Shown piece after piece: positions 1-8,730 of a stretch of 64,000 nucleotides of DNA. Both the position numbers and the translations under genes were made by a program. Under the pieces are notes generated by a model. It did no database searches. It saw nothing but the letters and a program-made list of their open reading frames with translations, and was not told the DNA's origin. The stretch spans positions 186,001-250,000 of the forward strand of contig OZ244807.1 in NCBI GenBank assembly GCA_965220185.1, in the 5' to 3' direction. This DNA is from Azotimanducus sp965220185 (GTDB lineage: Bacteria; Pseudomonadota; Gammaproteobacteria; Pseudomonadales; Azotimanducaceae). The number at the start of each line of letters is the position of its first letter. Positions within the stretch are counted from its first letter, which is position 1.

Positions 1-80
1 ATGCGCTTGCGTCTTGCCGCGGTGTTGCCGACAATGCGGCGCGTGGCTTGCGCGGTCACAGAACAGATCCAGCGCCGCAG

Positions 81-512
81 CTAGAACAAAAACATCAAGA
101 ACTGCACACACAGTGCAAGCACCATCAAGGCATTGACCATAAAGGACATCACAGCGCCGACTCCTCGCTTGGTGGCATCCATCATATAGGTGCGCACGTA
201 CAGCACTCGACCAACGAGGTACAGAAACCCAAGCGCAACTGTGATCCACAGGAACACCTCATTGCCGAGCAGGCCAGTAAGCAGGATGAGGATCATGTAG
301 CAGGGCAGGAAAACGGCAAGCATCTCGAGCGAATTGGCCTGCGCACGAAAGGCGCGTTCGAATTCAGGGTCGCCGGTCACGGCTGGCGCTTCAATGCTTT
401 TGGCGACGCGCAGCCTGGAAACGGCGGTCTGTAACCACATGTAGTGGGCGATGACCGCAAGCAGGAGCAGGACGCTTAAGGCGACAAGCGGTTCGGCGAG
501 CAACTGATACAT
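81..512 (-). CDS. MAPEG family membrane protein
   Basis: This 143-residue protein has about four hydrophobic segments (near residues 8-28, 65-85, 86-104 and 120-142) and the family motif ERAFRAQANSLE near residues 52-63. MAPEG proteins are small membrane enzymes related to microsomal glutathione transferases; the bacterial members are mostly uncharacterised. It is the last gene of a leftward run that starts at 4010, about 56 bases after the oxidoreductase. Its substrate cannot be inferred. The start gives the usual family length. Confidence 0.85.
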   Translation of the reverse strand: MYQLLAEPLVALSVLLLLAVIAHYMWLQTAVSRLRVAKSIEAPAVTGDPEFERAFRAQANSLEMLAVFLPCYMILILLTGLLGNEVFLWITVALGFLYLVGRVLYVRTYMMDATKRGVGAVMSFMVNALMVLALCVQFLMFLF

Positions 513-568
513 GGTGGTTTCCCTCTACGATTTGAAGCGAAAGCCTAACACTGTTTGCGAAGCTCGGT

Positions 569-1570
569 TCACCTCGCCATGTCAACAAGCGCCTTGCCGA
601 AATTCTCGCCGCGCATGAGGCGACAGAAGGCTTCCGGCGTCGATTCCAGTCCATGTGAAACATCCTCACGAAAGGCAAGTCGTCCGCTTTGAATCTCGCT
701 GGCAAGCGCCGCCTGCATCTCGTTGCGCAGCTCTTCGTGGTCGTATACGACCAGCCCTTGCACGCACGCGCGGGCGCGGATGATCAAGCCGGGGTTCGGG
801 CCTGCGGGCGGCGCATCGCTGTTGTATTGCGACATAAGGCCGCAGAGCGCCACGCGCGCGCCGAGCGCAAGGCGCTCCATCACGGCAGCGAGCACATCGC
901 CTCCGACGTTGTCGAAATACATGTCGATACCCTGCGGACATACGCGACCCAATGCCTCGCGAAGATTCTCCTGCCGATAATTGATGACGCTATCGAGCTT
1001 GGCCTTATCGACAAGCCAGCAACATTTTTCTTCGCTGCCCGCGATGCCAATCACGCGCGCACCGGCGATACGCCCTAGCTGAGCCACGGTTGCACCAACA
1101 GGCCCCGCCGCCGCCGAAACGACCAAGGTCTCGCCGGACTGCGGCTGCAGTATCGTCTTGATGCCTGCATAGGCAGTAAGCCCCGGCATGCCTAGCGTGC
1201 CGAGGAACAGCGATGCGGGCGCACTATCGTTTGGCACTCGTTGCAGCAATTCCGCGCCTAGCCGCACCTGATGCTGCCAAGGGCCGTGCGCGCGCACCAG
1301 TTCGCCTGCCTCGAACCCTTCGGCTGCTTCGGCGACTTCAAGAATCAGCTCGCTCGACATGGCATCGCCCGGCGATATGACGCCCGTCAAATGGCGTCCG
1401 CTCAAGCGTCCCCGCAGGTATGGGTCGAGCGAAATGTAGCGAACGCGACACAGGATGCCGTCATCTCCGGCCTCGGCGACCTCTAGCGCAAAATCTTCCG
1501 GGACAGGAACGCCCGTTGGCTGTCGCTTGAGGATGACCCGGAGATTTTCAGGCACTTCACTTTCCCTCAT
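569..1570 (-). CDS. NADP-dependent medium-chain oxidoreductase (CurA / leukotriene B4 dehydrogenase type)
   Basis: The 333-residue protein is a zinc-free medium-chain dehydrogenase/reductase. The start RVILKRQPTGVPVPEDF and the YISLDPYLRGR motif (about residues 45-55) are typical of the CurA/PTGR group, which reduces carbon-carbon double bonds of enones with NADPH. A nucleotide-binding glycine run, AAAGPVGATVAQLG, lies near residues 152-165. The start codon directly follows the stop of the VOC gene (TGA then ATG), so the two are translationally coupled. An enoyl- or enone-reductase role in the catabolic cluster is an inference. Confidence 0.88.
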   Translation of the reverse strand: MRESEVPENLRVILKRQPTGVPVPEDFALEVAEAGDDGILCRVRYISLDPYLRGRLSGRHLTGVISPGDAMSSELILEVAEAAEGFEAGELVRAHGPWQHQVRLGAELLQRVPNDSAPASLFLGTLGMPGLTAYAGIKTILQPQSGETLVVSAAAGPVGATVAQLGRIAGARVIGIAGSEEKCCWLVDKAKLDSVINYRQENLREALGRVCPQGIDMYFDNVGGDVLAAVMERLALGARVALCGLMSQYNSDAPPAGPNPGLIIRARACVQGLVVYDHEELRNEMQAALASEIQSGRLAFREDVSHGLESTPEAFCRLMRGENFGKALVDMAR

Positions 1571-2446
1571 TCAACTGGGCTCCACGAATTCAAACAGCGT
1601 GCCGTCCGGATCCTTGAGCACTTTGCAGCGCCGGCCCTCGTACACCGCACCGCGAAAGGAATGCGCAACACCGTCCAAGGCATCAAAGTCGGGCGCCTCT
1701 ATCGTCGTCATGCAAATACCCGGCGGCAACATGCCTTCATGCCTTGGGCGCGGTGCGGCCTGCTCCGGCATCTGATCAACTTCCAGGAACACATCGCGGC
1801 CATGCGTGATGGTGGAGATGGCATAGAGCGTGCCGGGCGTTGCGCCGAACGCCTTGGCGAGCATGGTGTACTCAATCTCCATATGTGCTCGACCAATCTC
1901 AAGTCCGACCTGGTCCACCAGCCAGCGCTGCGTCGCCGCCATGTCGCTCGCCGCAAGCACGTTGATGAACAGATGATCGATTGGGGAAGACGCGCGCGGC
2001 AGCGCGAAATCCGGCAGGTCGTCGTTGATTTGCGTGAAATAGCAGATTTCGCCGTCCGGGCCTCGAACCTGCATGGGATGAATGGCGTCGAGTCCGGCGA
2101 TTTTTCGCGGCGGCCCGATCACTTCAAACGGCGATTCTCGCATCTGCTCGTGTGTCGCCAGTACGTCTGTGACACAAAACTCGAGCGCCGCCCAGCCATA
2201 GGTGGTGAGCGGCACGAACTGCTTAACAGGTGACGCTTCAATGAGGCGAACGAAAATCTCCTTGCCGGATGCTGGACGCAGCACCGCAAAGCGCGCGCCT
2301 TCCATGCCGGGCGTTCCCCAGCTTTTGACAAGCGGGCCTTCGAGCGTGCCTTGTTCCACAGGCGAATAGTCAAGCCAGCGTTCATAGACTGCAACCGACG
2401 CCGATAGGTTGGCGACACAGATGCTCCCGGCGCGCAACAGGTGCAT
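1571..2446 (-). CDS. Two-domain VOC (glyoxalase/dioxygenase fold) protein
   Basis: The 291-residue protein has two VOC half-domains. The first begins at RAGSICVANLSASVAVYERWL, the second at about residue 150 around DHLFINVLAASDMAATQRWL. It ends in KDPDGTLFEFVEPS, the usual last strand carrying a possible metal-ligand Glu. VOC proteins include ring-cleavage dioxygenases, glyoxalases and epimerases, so the fold does not give the reaction. The ATG overlaps the stop of the preceding gene by one base (TGATG). It sits in a leftward operon with a methyltransferase and an oxidoreductase. Confidence 0.8.
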   Translation of the reverse strand: MHLLRAGSICVANLSASVAVYERWLDYSPVEQGTLEGPLVKSWGTPGMEGARFAVLRPASGKEIFVRLIEASPVKQFVPLTTYGWAALEFCVTDVLATHEQMRESPFEVIGPPRKIAGLDAIHPMQVRGPDGEICYFTQINDDLPDFALPRASSPIDHLFINVLAASDMAATQRWLVDQVGLEIGRAHMEIEYTMLAKAFGATPGTLYAISTITHGRDVFLEVDQMPEQAAPRPRHEGMLPPGICMTTIEAPDFDALDGVAHSFRGAVYEGRRCKVLKDPDGTLFEFVEPS

Positions 2447-2814
2447 CAGTCTTCGGCCAGTTTATTGCCAGCCGCCTCGGAGGTCACTTCCTCGGGCCTG
2501 CTCAAGGCTTCGCGTTCCTGCTGCAGGATTCGGAGGATGCGGGCGATGTACTCTTGATTCCAGCGCGAGCGCGCGGCTTCCTGCTCCTTGCTTGGCGCGA
2601 AAGCTTCGATATCTTCTCGGCTCACATGGCCGCGCGCATCAAGCAGCGTTTCGATGGTGTCGAGCCGCGCTCGCATCACTGCAAGCTCGCCGGCCACCGC
2701 CATGGTGATCGACAGCACGCGCTCAACATCGGCATCCTTGAAGAAGTAGGGCCGCTTGCCTTTGGCCTTGACGCCGGCAAGCGAGATCGGATCGATGGAA
2801 TCCGGGTGACTCAC
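2446..2814 (-). CDS. Small hypothetical protein, translationally coupled to the methyltransferase
   Basis: I do not recognise this 122-residue protein. It has a likely helical centre (about residues 25-60, VLSITMAVAGELAVMRARLD) and a charged C-terminal helix, with no signal peptide or membrane segment. I place the start at the GTG at 2814, which overlaps the TGA of the methyltransferase as GTGA. An ATG further upstream would run 27 bases into that gene. The middle, with an aromatic-acidic stretch before a helix pair, suggests a small dimerising or accessory subunit, but that is only an impression. Confidence 0.65.
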   Translation of the reverse strand: MSHPDSIDPISLAGVKAKGKRPYFFKDADVERVLSITMAVAGELAVMRARLDTIETLLDARGHVSREDIEAFAPSKEQEAARSRWNQEYIARILRILQQEREALSRPEEVTSEAAGNKLAED

Positions 2815-4010
2815 GCCACCCGCGCTCCGGTGATTTCCCACGCCGGCTTGCGACCAAAATCCTCGGCATCGTCATCCTCAGCCGAAGGAAACAGATCCGT
2901 ATCGACCACTGCCACCACATGACCATGAATGAGCTCCTCGGCCTTAAAGCCTGCGTCGATCATGTAGGCGTCCAGGCTGATCTCGTGCAGCTTGGTCCAG
3001 AACGGCTCGTTGTTGTAGAAGGCGTCCCAATCGCGCATCGCCTGTTCGAAGACAGGCATGGTTTCGGAATAGCACGGTTGCTCGATGTGCAGCACGAGTC
3101 CGCCCGGCGCAATCAAACGCCGCGTCTCGCGCATGATGCGCTTTAACTCTTTGTAGGAGGTTTCGTGCAGGAACATGGTGCTCTGAATCCAGTCAAAACT
3201 CGCATCCTCGAACTCGTCGAGCGATGCCACGTCGCCTTGCGCAAAGGTCACGTTGGTCACGCCAAGGCTTTCCGCGCGCGCCGCCCCGTAGCGCAGCATC
3301 GGCGCGCCAGCATCAACCGCGATGACTTCCGCCTGCGGGAAAGCCGCTGCAATCGGCAGGACGTTGTGCCCAAGGCCGCAGCCGATATCGAGAATGCGCT
3401 TTGGCGAGAAGTCCGGGAACTCGCGCTGCACGTAGCGCACCACCCCGTGGCCGCCGCCATCTGTGTAGCGGCCAAGGGCGCCGCCGGTGGTGACGAACAT
3501 CCCTGAATCATAGTTGGCGGCGCCGCTGACATCGCCGGGCAGCAGTTCTGAGTAGTAGCTGCCGGGCATGCAGTGATGATCGACGGCGGTGAGATGCGCT
3601 GGCACTTCAAAATCTTCTTTTAGTTTAAGCTTGCCGTCGTCCATCAGCGCCTGCGTGCGCGCAAGCAAGTCGCCAATCTGCCTGAGCACCACCGAGCGCC
3701 CGGCTTGCTGACGCATCTCCATGGTGTTTCTTCGAAGCGCGCTCCACGTCTGAAATACCGAGTCCTTTGTGAGCGCCCGGCGCACTTCATGGCGGTGATT
3801 GGGTGCCCTGCCCTCGCTCTTGACAAACTCAGGCAGAACGCGTGCTTCATAGGCCTCCGAGACGCCGGGCATAACCTCGGTCGCCAAATGACGGTTGAGG
3901 TGCGCGAGAAAATTGTAGCGTTCGGTTTGATCGTGGTCTGTGTTCGGGAACACGTCGTGCCGACCCACATGTCGATAGTCCGGCGGTCCGCTGTCTTGTC
4001 GTTCGCTCAT
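2811..4010 (-). CDS. SAM-dependent class I methyltransferase
   Basis: The 399-residue protein has a methyltransferase domain from about residue 195. Motif I is ILDIGCGLGHNVLPIA, and the acidic loop after strand 2 is VIAVDAGAPML. A post-I segment and an HIEQP strand follow. The N-terminal 190 residues are not a domain I recognise. It is the first gene of the leftward operon and starts 38 bases from the divergent-promoter dyad at 4049-4071. Substrate unknown; it could methylate a small carboxylic acid or phenol in this catabolic district. Confidence 0.8.
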   Translation of the reverse strand: MSERQDSGPPDYRHVGRHDVFPNTDHDQTERYNFLAHLNRHLATEVMPGVSEAYEARVLPEFVKSEGRAPNHRHEVRRALTKDSVFQTWSALRRNTMEMRQQAGRSVVLRQIGDLLARTQALMDDGKLKLKEDFEVPAHLTAVDHHCMPGSYYSELLPGDVSGAANYDSGMFVTTGGALGRYTDGGGHGVVRYVQREFPDFSPKRILDIGCGLGHNVLPIAAAFPQAEVIAVDAGAPMLRYGAARAESLGVTNVTFAQGDVASLDEFEDASFDWIQSTMFLHETSYKELKRIMRETRRLIAPGGLVLHIEQPCYSETMPVFEQAMRDWDAFYNNEPFWTKLHEISLDAYMIDAGFKAEELIHGHVVAVVDTDLFPSAEDDDAEDFGRKPAWEITGARVA

Positions 4011-4033
4011 GTTCGCTTACCTCGCTTCGCCAC

Positions 4034-4071
4034 TTGGCGCATGGCACAAATGACATAATAATAGGTCATTA
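4034..4071. promoter_or_regulatory. Divergent promoter with candidate operator dyad
   Basis: AATGAC (4049-4054) and GTCATT (4065-4070) form a perfect 6-bp inverted repeat with a 10-base spacer, between two divergent operons. On the plus strand, TTGGCG (4034-4039) and AATAAT (4057-4062) have 17-bp spacing, so the dyad would cover the -10 box. The 17-base element at 4055-4071 matches the reverse complement of the site at 16621-16638 in 16 of 17 positions. That match is what makes a shared regulator likely; no regulator gene is nearby. Confidence 0.6.
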
Positions 4072-4147
4072 GGGCATTATGCGTCCTCCACGCTTCATAG
4101 ACTACAACAGCTACAACATCAATAAACAAGAGCCATACGATCAAACC

Positions 4148-5038
4148 ATGAGCAAGTTGACGAAAGATGCCACATGGCCGAACGGCGCGCGTCTCGCCTT
4201 TTCGATTGTGGTGAATGTCGAGGAGGGCGCGGAGATGAATATCCGCGACGGCGATACGCGCCCCGAACCGGTCGATGAGCTGTCGGCCGCACCGCGCAGC
4301 CAGATACGCTCCTTTGGCAATGAGAGCAATTACCTCTATGGCATCAAAGCTGGCGCTCCGCGGGTGTTTGACCTGCTTGAGGAGTACGACTTTCCGGCTA
4401 CTGTCACGGCAGCCGCGCTCGCTCTTGAGCGCGCACCGGAACTTGTTCCGCTGATTCGCGCGGGCGACCACGAAGTCGCCTGCCACGGCTATCGATGGGT
4501 GCATCAGCACCGCATGAGCGAGGATGAGGAGCGGGCGTTTATCCGCAAGGCGCGCGATTCCATTGAAAACATCATCGGCACGCGCCCGTCGGGCTGGCTG
4601 TCGCGCTACATGCACACCGAGCATACGCGCAGGCTCCTTGCTGAGGAAGGCTTCGTCTATCACATGGACGACTATTCGGACGACATGCCGTTCTGGGCTG
4701 AAGTCGAATCCGAGGCAAGCAAGGGGAAGCGCATTCTCGTCGTCCCCTATGCGATCGACACCAACGACATGAAGTTCTGGACCTCACCTTCGCTCAAGCC
4801 TGAAGACTGGGAGGAATACATCTTGGGCAGCATTGAATGGCTCACCGAGGAAGCCTCGCGACAAGGCCCGCGCATGCTGTCGATGGGACTGCATCTGCGC
4901 ATCATCGGCCGGCCCGGACGCATGGATGCGCTGCTCGGTGTGCTCGATTACTTGTCCGAGTGCGAAGATGTGTGGGTGGCGACCCGCCGCGACATTGCCA
5001 AGGCCTATATCGACATGGAAAAGAGGTATGCACAATGA
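4148..5038 (+). CDS. PuuE-like polysaccharide-deacetylase-fold amidohydrolase
   Basis: This 296-residue protein has the NodB-type fold in the form seen in cofactor-independent allantoinase PuuE. VVNVEEGAE (about residues 17-25) replaces the classic metal-binding aspartates, and HGYRWVHQH is the second motif. PuuE relatives open cyclic ureides or act on other amides. I chose the ATG at 4148 because the upstream in-frame ATG (4079) falls right behind the operator and promoter. The gene begins the rightward catabolic operon and its stop overlaps the next start (ATGA). Ring opening of a cyclic amide is an inference. Confidence 0.82.
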   Translation: MSKLTKDATWPNGARLAFSIVVNVEEGAEMNIRDGDTRPEPVDELSAAPRSQIRSFGNESNYLYGIKAGAPRVFDLLEEYDFPATVTAAALALERAPELVPLIRAGDHEVACHGYRWVHQHRMSEDEERAFIRKARDSIENIIGTRPSGWLSRYMHTEHTRRLLAEEGFVYHMDDYSDDMPFWAEVESEASKGKRILVVPYAIDTNDMKFWTSPSLKPEDWEEYILGSIEWLTEEASRQGPRMLSMGLHLRIIGRPGRMDALLGVLDYLSECEDVWVATRRDIAKAYIDMEKRYAQ

Positions 5039-6222
5039 CCAGTCCGCAATACGACGAAAGCGAAGAGCAAGCCATCCTTGATGCCATAGGCCGCTGGGTG
5101 AAGAAGGATGTCGCGCCGCATGTCATGGACATGGAGCACGACGATGTCTACCCGAGCGAGATGGTCGAGCAAATGAAAGCCTTTGGTCTTTTCGGGGCGA
5201 CGATTTCGCCCGAATACGGCGGCCTCGGCCTCTCTGCCACCACCTATTCGAAGATCGTCACGCTGATCTCGAACGAATGGATGTCGCTAACAGGCATTTT
5301 CAATTCCCACCTGATGATGGCGATCATCGTCGAGAAGTTCGGCACCGAGGCGCAGAAACGCTACTGGCTGCCGCGCTTTACGAGCGGCGAGATACGCGGC
5401 GCACTGGCGCTCACCGAACCGAACGCAGGCACCGACTTACAGGCGATCACAACGCGCGCGGAGCGTGATGGCGAGCACTATGTCATCAACGGCACCAAGA
5501 CTTGGATCTCAAATGGCATTGAAGGCGGTGCGGTGGCACTGCTCGTGAAAACCGATGTGGACGCCGATCCGCCTAGGCGCGGCATGAGCATGTTCATCGC
5601 GCCTAAGTTCGACCCAGACACGGGGTCGCGCCATCACGGGTTCGATAATGGCCGCAAGCTTGAGAAGCTCGGCTACAAAGGCATCGATTCCGCCGAACTG
5701 ATCTTTGCGGATTACCGCCTTGACGCCGAGCGTCATCTCGTCGGCGGCAAAGAAGGCCAAGGCTTCTACATGGCCGTGGGTGGACTCGAACTCGGGCGCA
5801 TCAACGTCGCTGCGCGCTCGGTCGGCATCGCGCAACGCGCTTTGCATGAGGCGACTGCCTATGCGCAGACGCGGCGCACATTTGGCAAGCCGATCGCCGA
5901 ACACCAGGCGATCGCCCTGAAACTCGGAGAAATGGCGACGCGCACGCGCGCCGCTGAGCTGCTGACGCTCGATGCCGCCGCCGCATACGACGCTGGGCAA
6001 CGCTGCGACATGGAAGCCGGCATGGCCAAGTATTTCGCTTCGGAAGCCGCGGTGAGCAACGCGCTCGAAGCCATGCGCGTCCACGGCGGCTACGGCTACT
6101 CAAAGGAATATCCAATCGAGCGGCTCTATCGGGAAGCGCCGCTGATGTGCATCGGCGAAGGCACCAACGAGATGCAGCGCATCATCATTGCCCGCCAGCA
6201 AATCGCCCGCAATCCGGTGTAG
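5035..6222 (+). CDS. Acyl-CoA dehydrogenase
   Basis: The 395-residue protein is a full-length acyl-CoA dehydrogenase. It has the FAD-contacting ALTEPNAGTDLQAI motif (about residue 125), TKTWISNG (about residue 155), and the C-terminal VHGGYGYSKEYPIERLYR signature followed by IGEGTNEMQRIIIARQ. The Glu in the YREAP segment is a candidate for the catalytic base region. The start is the ATG at 5035 that overlaps the deacetylase stop, with AGAGG eight bases upstream; a longer frame back to 4837 is a shadow. It introduces a C=C into an acyl-CoA thioester in the cytoplasm. Confidence 0.92.
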   Translation: MTSPQYDESEEQAILDAIGRWVKKDVAPHVMDMEHDDVYPSEMVEQMKAFGLFGATISPEYGGLGLSATTYSKIVTLISNEWMSLTGIFNSHLMMAIIVEKFGTEAQKRYWLPRFTSGEIRGALALTEPNAGTDLQAITTRAERDGEHYVINGTKTWISNGIEGGAVALLVKTDVDADPPRRGMSMFIAPKFDPDTGSRHHGFDNGRKLEKLGYKGIDSAELIFADYRLDAERHLVGGKEGQGFYMAVGGLELGRINVAARSVGIAQRALHEATAYAQTRRTFGKPIAEHQAIALKLGEMATRTRAAELLTLDAAAAYDAGQRCDMEAGMAKYFASEAAVSNALEAMRVHGGYGYSKEYPIERLYREAPLMCIGEGTNEMQRIIIARQQIARNPV

Positions 6223-6224
6223 GC

Positions 6225-7394
6225 ATGAAACTCGAAGGCATCAGAGTGCTCGACCTGTCGGCGTTTTTGCCGGGGCCGCATCTCTCAATGATGCTTGCCG
6301 ACCACGGCGCGGAGGTGATCATGGTGGAACCTGCCAATGGCATTGGAGAGCCGACGCGCGAGATCGGCTATCGAACCAAAGACGGTGTGCCGGTCTGGTT
6401 TAGAAACATCGCGCGCGGCAAACGCAGCCTGAAGATCAATCTCAAGGATGCCGAGGCGCTCGCCTTCTTCCTGTCGCTTGTCAGCACCGCTGATGTGTTG
6501 ATCGAGGCATTCCGTCCCGGTGTCGTCGCACGCCTCGGTATTGATTACGCACGCCTCAAAGAAGTCAATCCAAGGCTCGTCTATTGCTCGATCTCGGCGT
6601 TCGGGCAGGACGGCCCTTTGCGCGACCGCCCCGCGCACGACCTCGCCATTCAAGCCCTTGCGGGCACGCTCGCGCTCGGCCTCGGCCTTGAGGACGGCAA
6701 GCCCGCCGCGCCCAACATGCCAAGTGCCGATGCTATTGCTTCGCTGATGGCGCTCGCGGGCATCCTGATGGCGCTCTATCGCCGCACAAGCAGCGGGCGC
6801 GGCGACTATGTTGATCTTTCCATGTACGATGCCTTGCTCGCTTGGACGGCCAATGTCACCGGGCCTGTGTTCGCCGAGAATGCCGACCCGCAGCCAAAGA
6901 CCATGCGCTCCTTCGGCGGCGCAGCCATGAACAGCATCTATGAGACCGCGGACAATCGATTCCTAGTGATTGGCGGCTCCGAGGTGAAGTTCGCCAAGAA
7001 TCTGCTTGATGCCTTGCAGCGTCCCGACCTGCTGCCATATGCGGGCATCGAGCCCGGCCCGGAGCAAGAACCCTTGAAAGCGTTCTTCCGCGAGACCTTC
7101 AAATCTCAGCCGCTCGCCCATTGGGAGGCGTTCCTCGCCAAGATCGACTGCTGCTGGGCGCCCGTCCGCTCGCTCAAAGACGCCTTTGCCGATGCGCATA
7201 CGGAGAAACGCAGAATGCTGCTGCGCGATGACGACGGCAATTCGCATATCGGCGTGCCGATCAAGTTCGAGGGCGAACCCGCAGCGCCCGATCTGAATCT
7301 GCCCGCCTATGGCGCCGATTCGGAGCACCTCGCACGCGAAACGGGCTTGGGCGAGGCTGCCATCAATACGCTCAAGGGCCGCGATGCCATCTGA
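6225..7394 (+). CDS. Class III (CaiB/BaiF) CoA-transferase
   Basis: The 389-residue protein begins LEGIRVLDLSAFLPGPHLSM, the family's N-terminal signature. It carries RGKRSLKINLKD near residue 62 and the region YCSISAFGQDGP with the conserved GQ..GP. Class III transferases move CoA between organic acids through an aspartyl intermediate, consistent with HDLAIQALAG following that region. It starts two bases after the dehydrogenase stop and overlaps the next gene by 11 bases. It likely activates the substrate for the acyl-CoA dehydrogenase. Confidence 0.92.
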   Translation: MKLEGIRVLDLSAFLPGPHLSMMLADHGAEVIMVEPANGIGEPTREIGYRTKDGVPVWFRNIARGKRSLKINLKDAEALAFFLSLVSTADVLIEAFRPGVVARLGIDYARLKEVNPRLVYCSISAFGQDGPLRDRPAHDLAIQALAGTLALGLGLEDGKPAAPNMPSADAIASLMALAGILMALYRRTSSGRGDYVDLSMYDALLAWTANVTGPVFAENADPQPKTMRSFGGAAMNSIYETADNRFLVIGGSEVKFAKNLLDALQRPDLLPYAGIEPGPEQEPLKAFFRETFKSQPLAHWEAFLAKIDCCWAPVRSLKDAFADAHTEKRRMLLRDDDGNSHIGVPIKFEGEPAAPDLNLPAYGADSEHLARETGLGEAAINTLKGRDAI

Positions 7395-8730
7395 CGATCT
7401 GCAGGATGCGCTCGCGCGTGTTGTCAGCGAGACTGCGAGCGACGCATTGCCTGCAAAGGTCATTGAAGCCGTCGAGAGAATATTTCTCGACACCCTGGCC
7501 ATCGGCATCGCCGGGGTGCGCAGTCCGTATCGCGATGCCTTGTGGTCAGTTGTTCGTTCGTGGGGCGCTGGCGGAAACTGCCGGGTGCTGGGCGACGATG
7601 CGCTCATGCCCGCCTCTTCCGCCGCTTTCATGAACGCATTTCAGATGCACTGCCTCGAATTCGATGCCGTTCACGAGGCCGCCGTCGCGCATGTCGCCAC
7701 CGCCCCAATCGCGGCCTTGCTCGCTGAGCTCGATATGAGCGATGACGCCATCTCCGGCGAGCGCTTGCTGACCGCGCTCATTGTTGGCGTCGAAGTCGCC
7801 GCAACCCTTGGCCTCGCAGCACAATCGCCGCTCACTTTCTTTCGCCCCGCAACGACAGGCGTCTTTGGCACCGCAGCGGCAATTGGTTTCTTGCGCGGTT
7901 TTGACCTTGACACCACCCACAAGGCGTTCGCCTACGCGCTCGCATCGGCCGCTGGCACCATGCAAGCGCATGAGGAAGGCATGCCGACCTTGCCAATCCA
8001 ATTAGCCAACGCGGCGCGCGCTGGCCTCATTGCAGCCGACTTGGCAGAAACAGATATTCCGGCAGCACGACAAGCCATCGGCGGTAGATTCGGCTATCTT
8101 GCGCTGTTCGAGTCGAAGGCATCGACAACAGATCTTATCGATCACATCGCGACGCCTTGGCGCATCACCGAAATGGCTATCAAGCCCTACCCGAGCGGCC
8201 GCGCCACCCACGGCGGCATCGAAGCTATGCGCGAGCTGCGCACCCGAGGCGTCACGGCAGAGAACCTCGACACCGCCACGCTGATCGCACCACCGCTGAT
8301 CAACCAACTCGTCAACAGGCGCGTACACAAGTCTATGAACGCCAACTATGCGCGCCTGTGCTTTCCGTATGTCGCCGCCTGCGCCCTGCGCGATGATCGC
8401 GTCCAGATCAAGCATTTCACGCCTCATGCCATGCGCGATCCCGAAATTCTGTCAATCGCCGCGAAAATAGACATGCGCACGAACGACATTGACGACCCAT
8501 CGGCGTTCACGCCACAGCGCCTTGTTACGCGCACAGAGGACGGTGCCGAATGTGATGCCACCATCAAGCATCTACTCGGCGCGCAGGCGCACCCCTTGAC
8601 ACGCTCATTGCACCGCAAAAAGATCGAAGACTGTCTTGAATCCGCAGAGCGCGCCGACGCATTGATTTCGACTTGCAGCGACCTTGCGAGATGTCAAGAT
8701 GTGGGCGCGCGCTTGAAGGGGAAGCTATGA
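7384..8730 (+). CDS. MmgE/PrpD family protein
   Basis: The 448-residue protein shows the MmgE/PrpD layout: an all-helical N-terminal domain with DTLAIGIAGVRSPY (about residues 35-50), the conserved segment FMNAFQMHCLEFDAVHEAA, then a mixed C-terminal domain with KPYPSGRATHGGIEA. The family includes 2-methylcitrate dehydratase, cis-aconitate decarboxylase and iminodisuccinate epimerase, so a hydro-lyase, decarboxylase or epimerase on a polycarboxylate is possible. It overlaps the CoA-transferase by 11 bases and shares an ATGA with the ligase gene. The exact substrate is unknown. Confidence 0.9.
   Translation: MPSDDLQDALARVVSETASDALPAKVIEAVERIFLDTLAIGIAGVRSPYRDALWSVVRSWGAGGNCRVLGDDALMPASSAAFMNAFQMHCLEFDAVHEAAVAHVATAPIAALLAELDMSDDAISGERLLTALIVGVEVAATLGLAAQSPLTFFRPATTGVFGTAAAIGFLRGFDLDTTHKAFAYALASAAGTMQAHEEGMPTLPIQLANAARAGLIAADLAETDIPAARQAIGGRFGYLALFESKASTTDLIDHIATPWRITEMAIKPYPSGRATHGGIEAMRELRTRGVTAENLDTATLIAPPLINQLVNRRVHKSMNANYARLCFPYVAACALRDDRVQIKHFTPHAMRDPEILSIAAKIDMRTNDIDDPSAFTPQRLVTRTEDGAECDATIKHLLGAQAHPLTRSLHRKKIEDCLESAERADALISTCSDLARCQDVGARLKGKL

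Noticed and set aside
1..84. A 27-codon plus-strand frame at the left edge ending at 84
   Set aside because: It could be the last codons of a gene that starts before the window, but the sequence shows no recognisable pattern.
4079..4147. Earlier start for the deacetylase
   Set aside because: The ATG directly follows the operator and the extra residues are not family-like.
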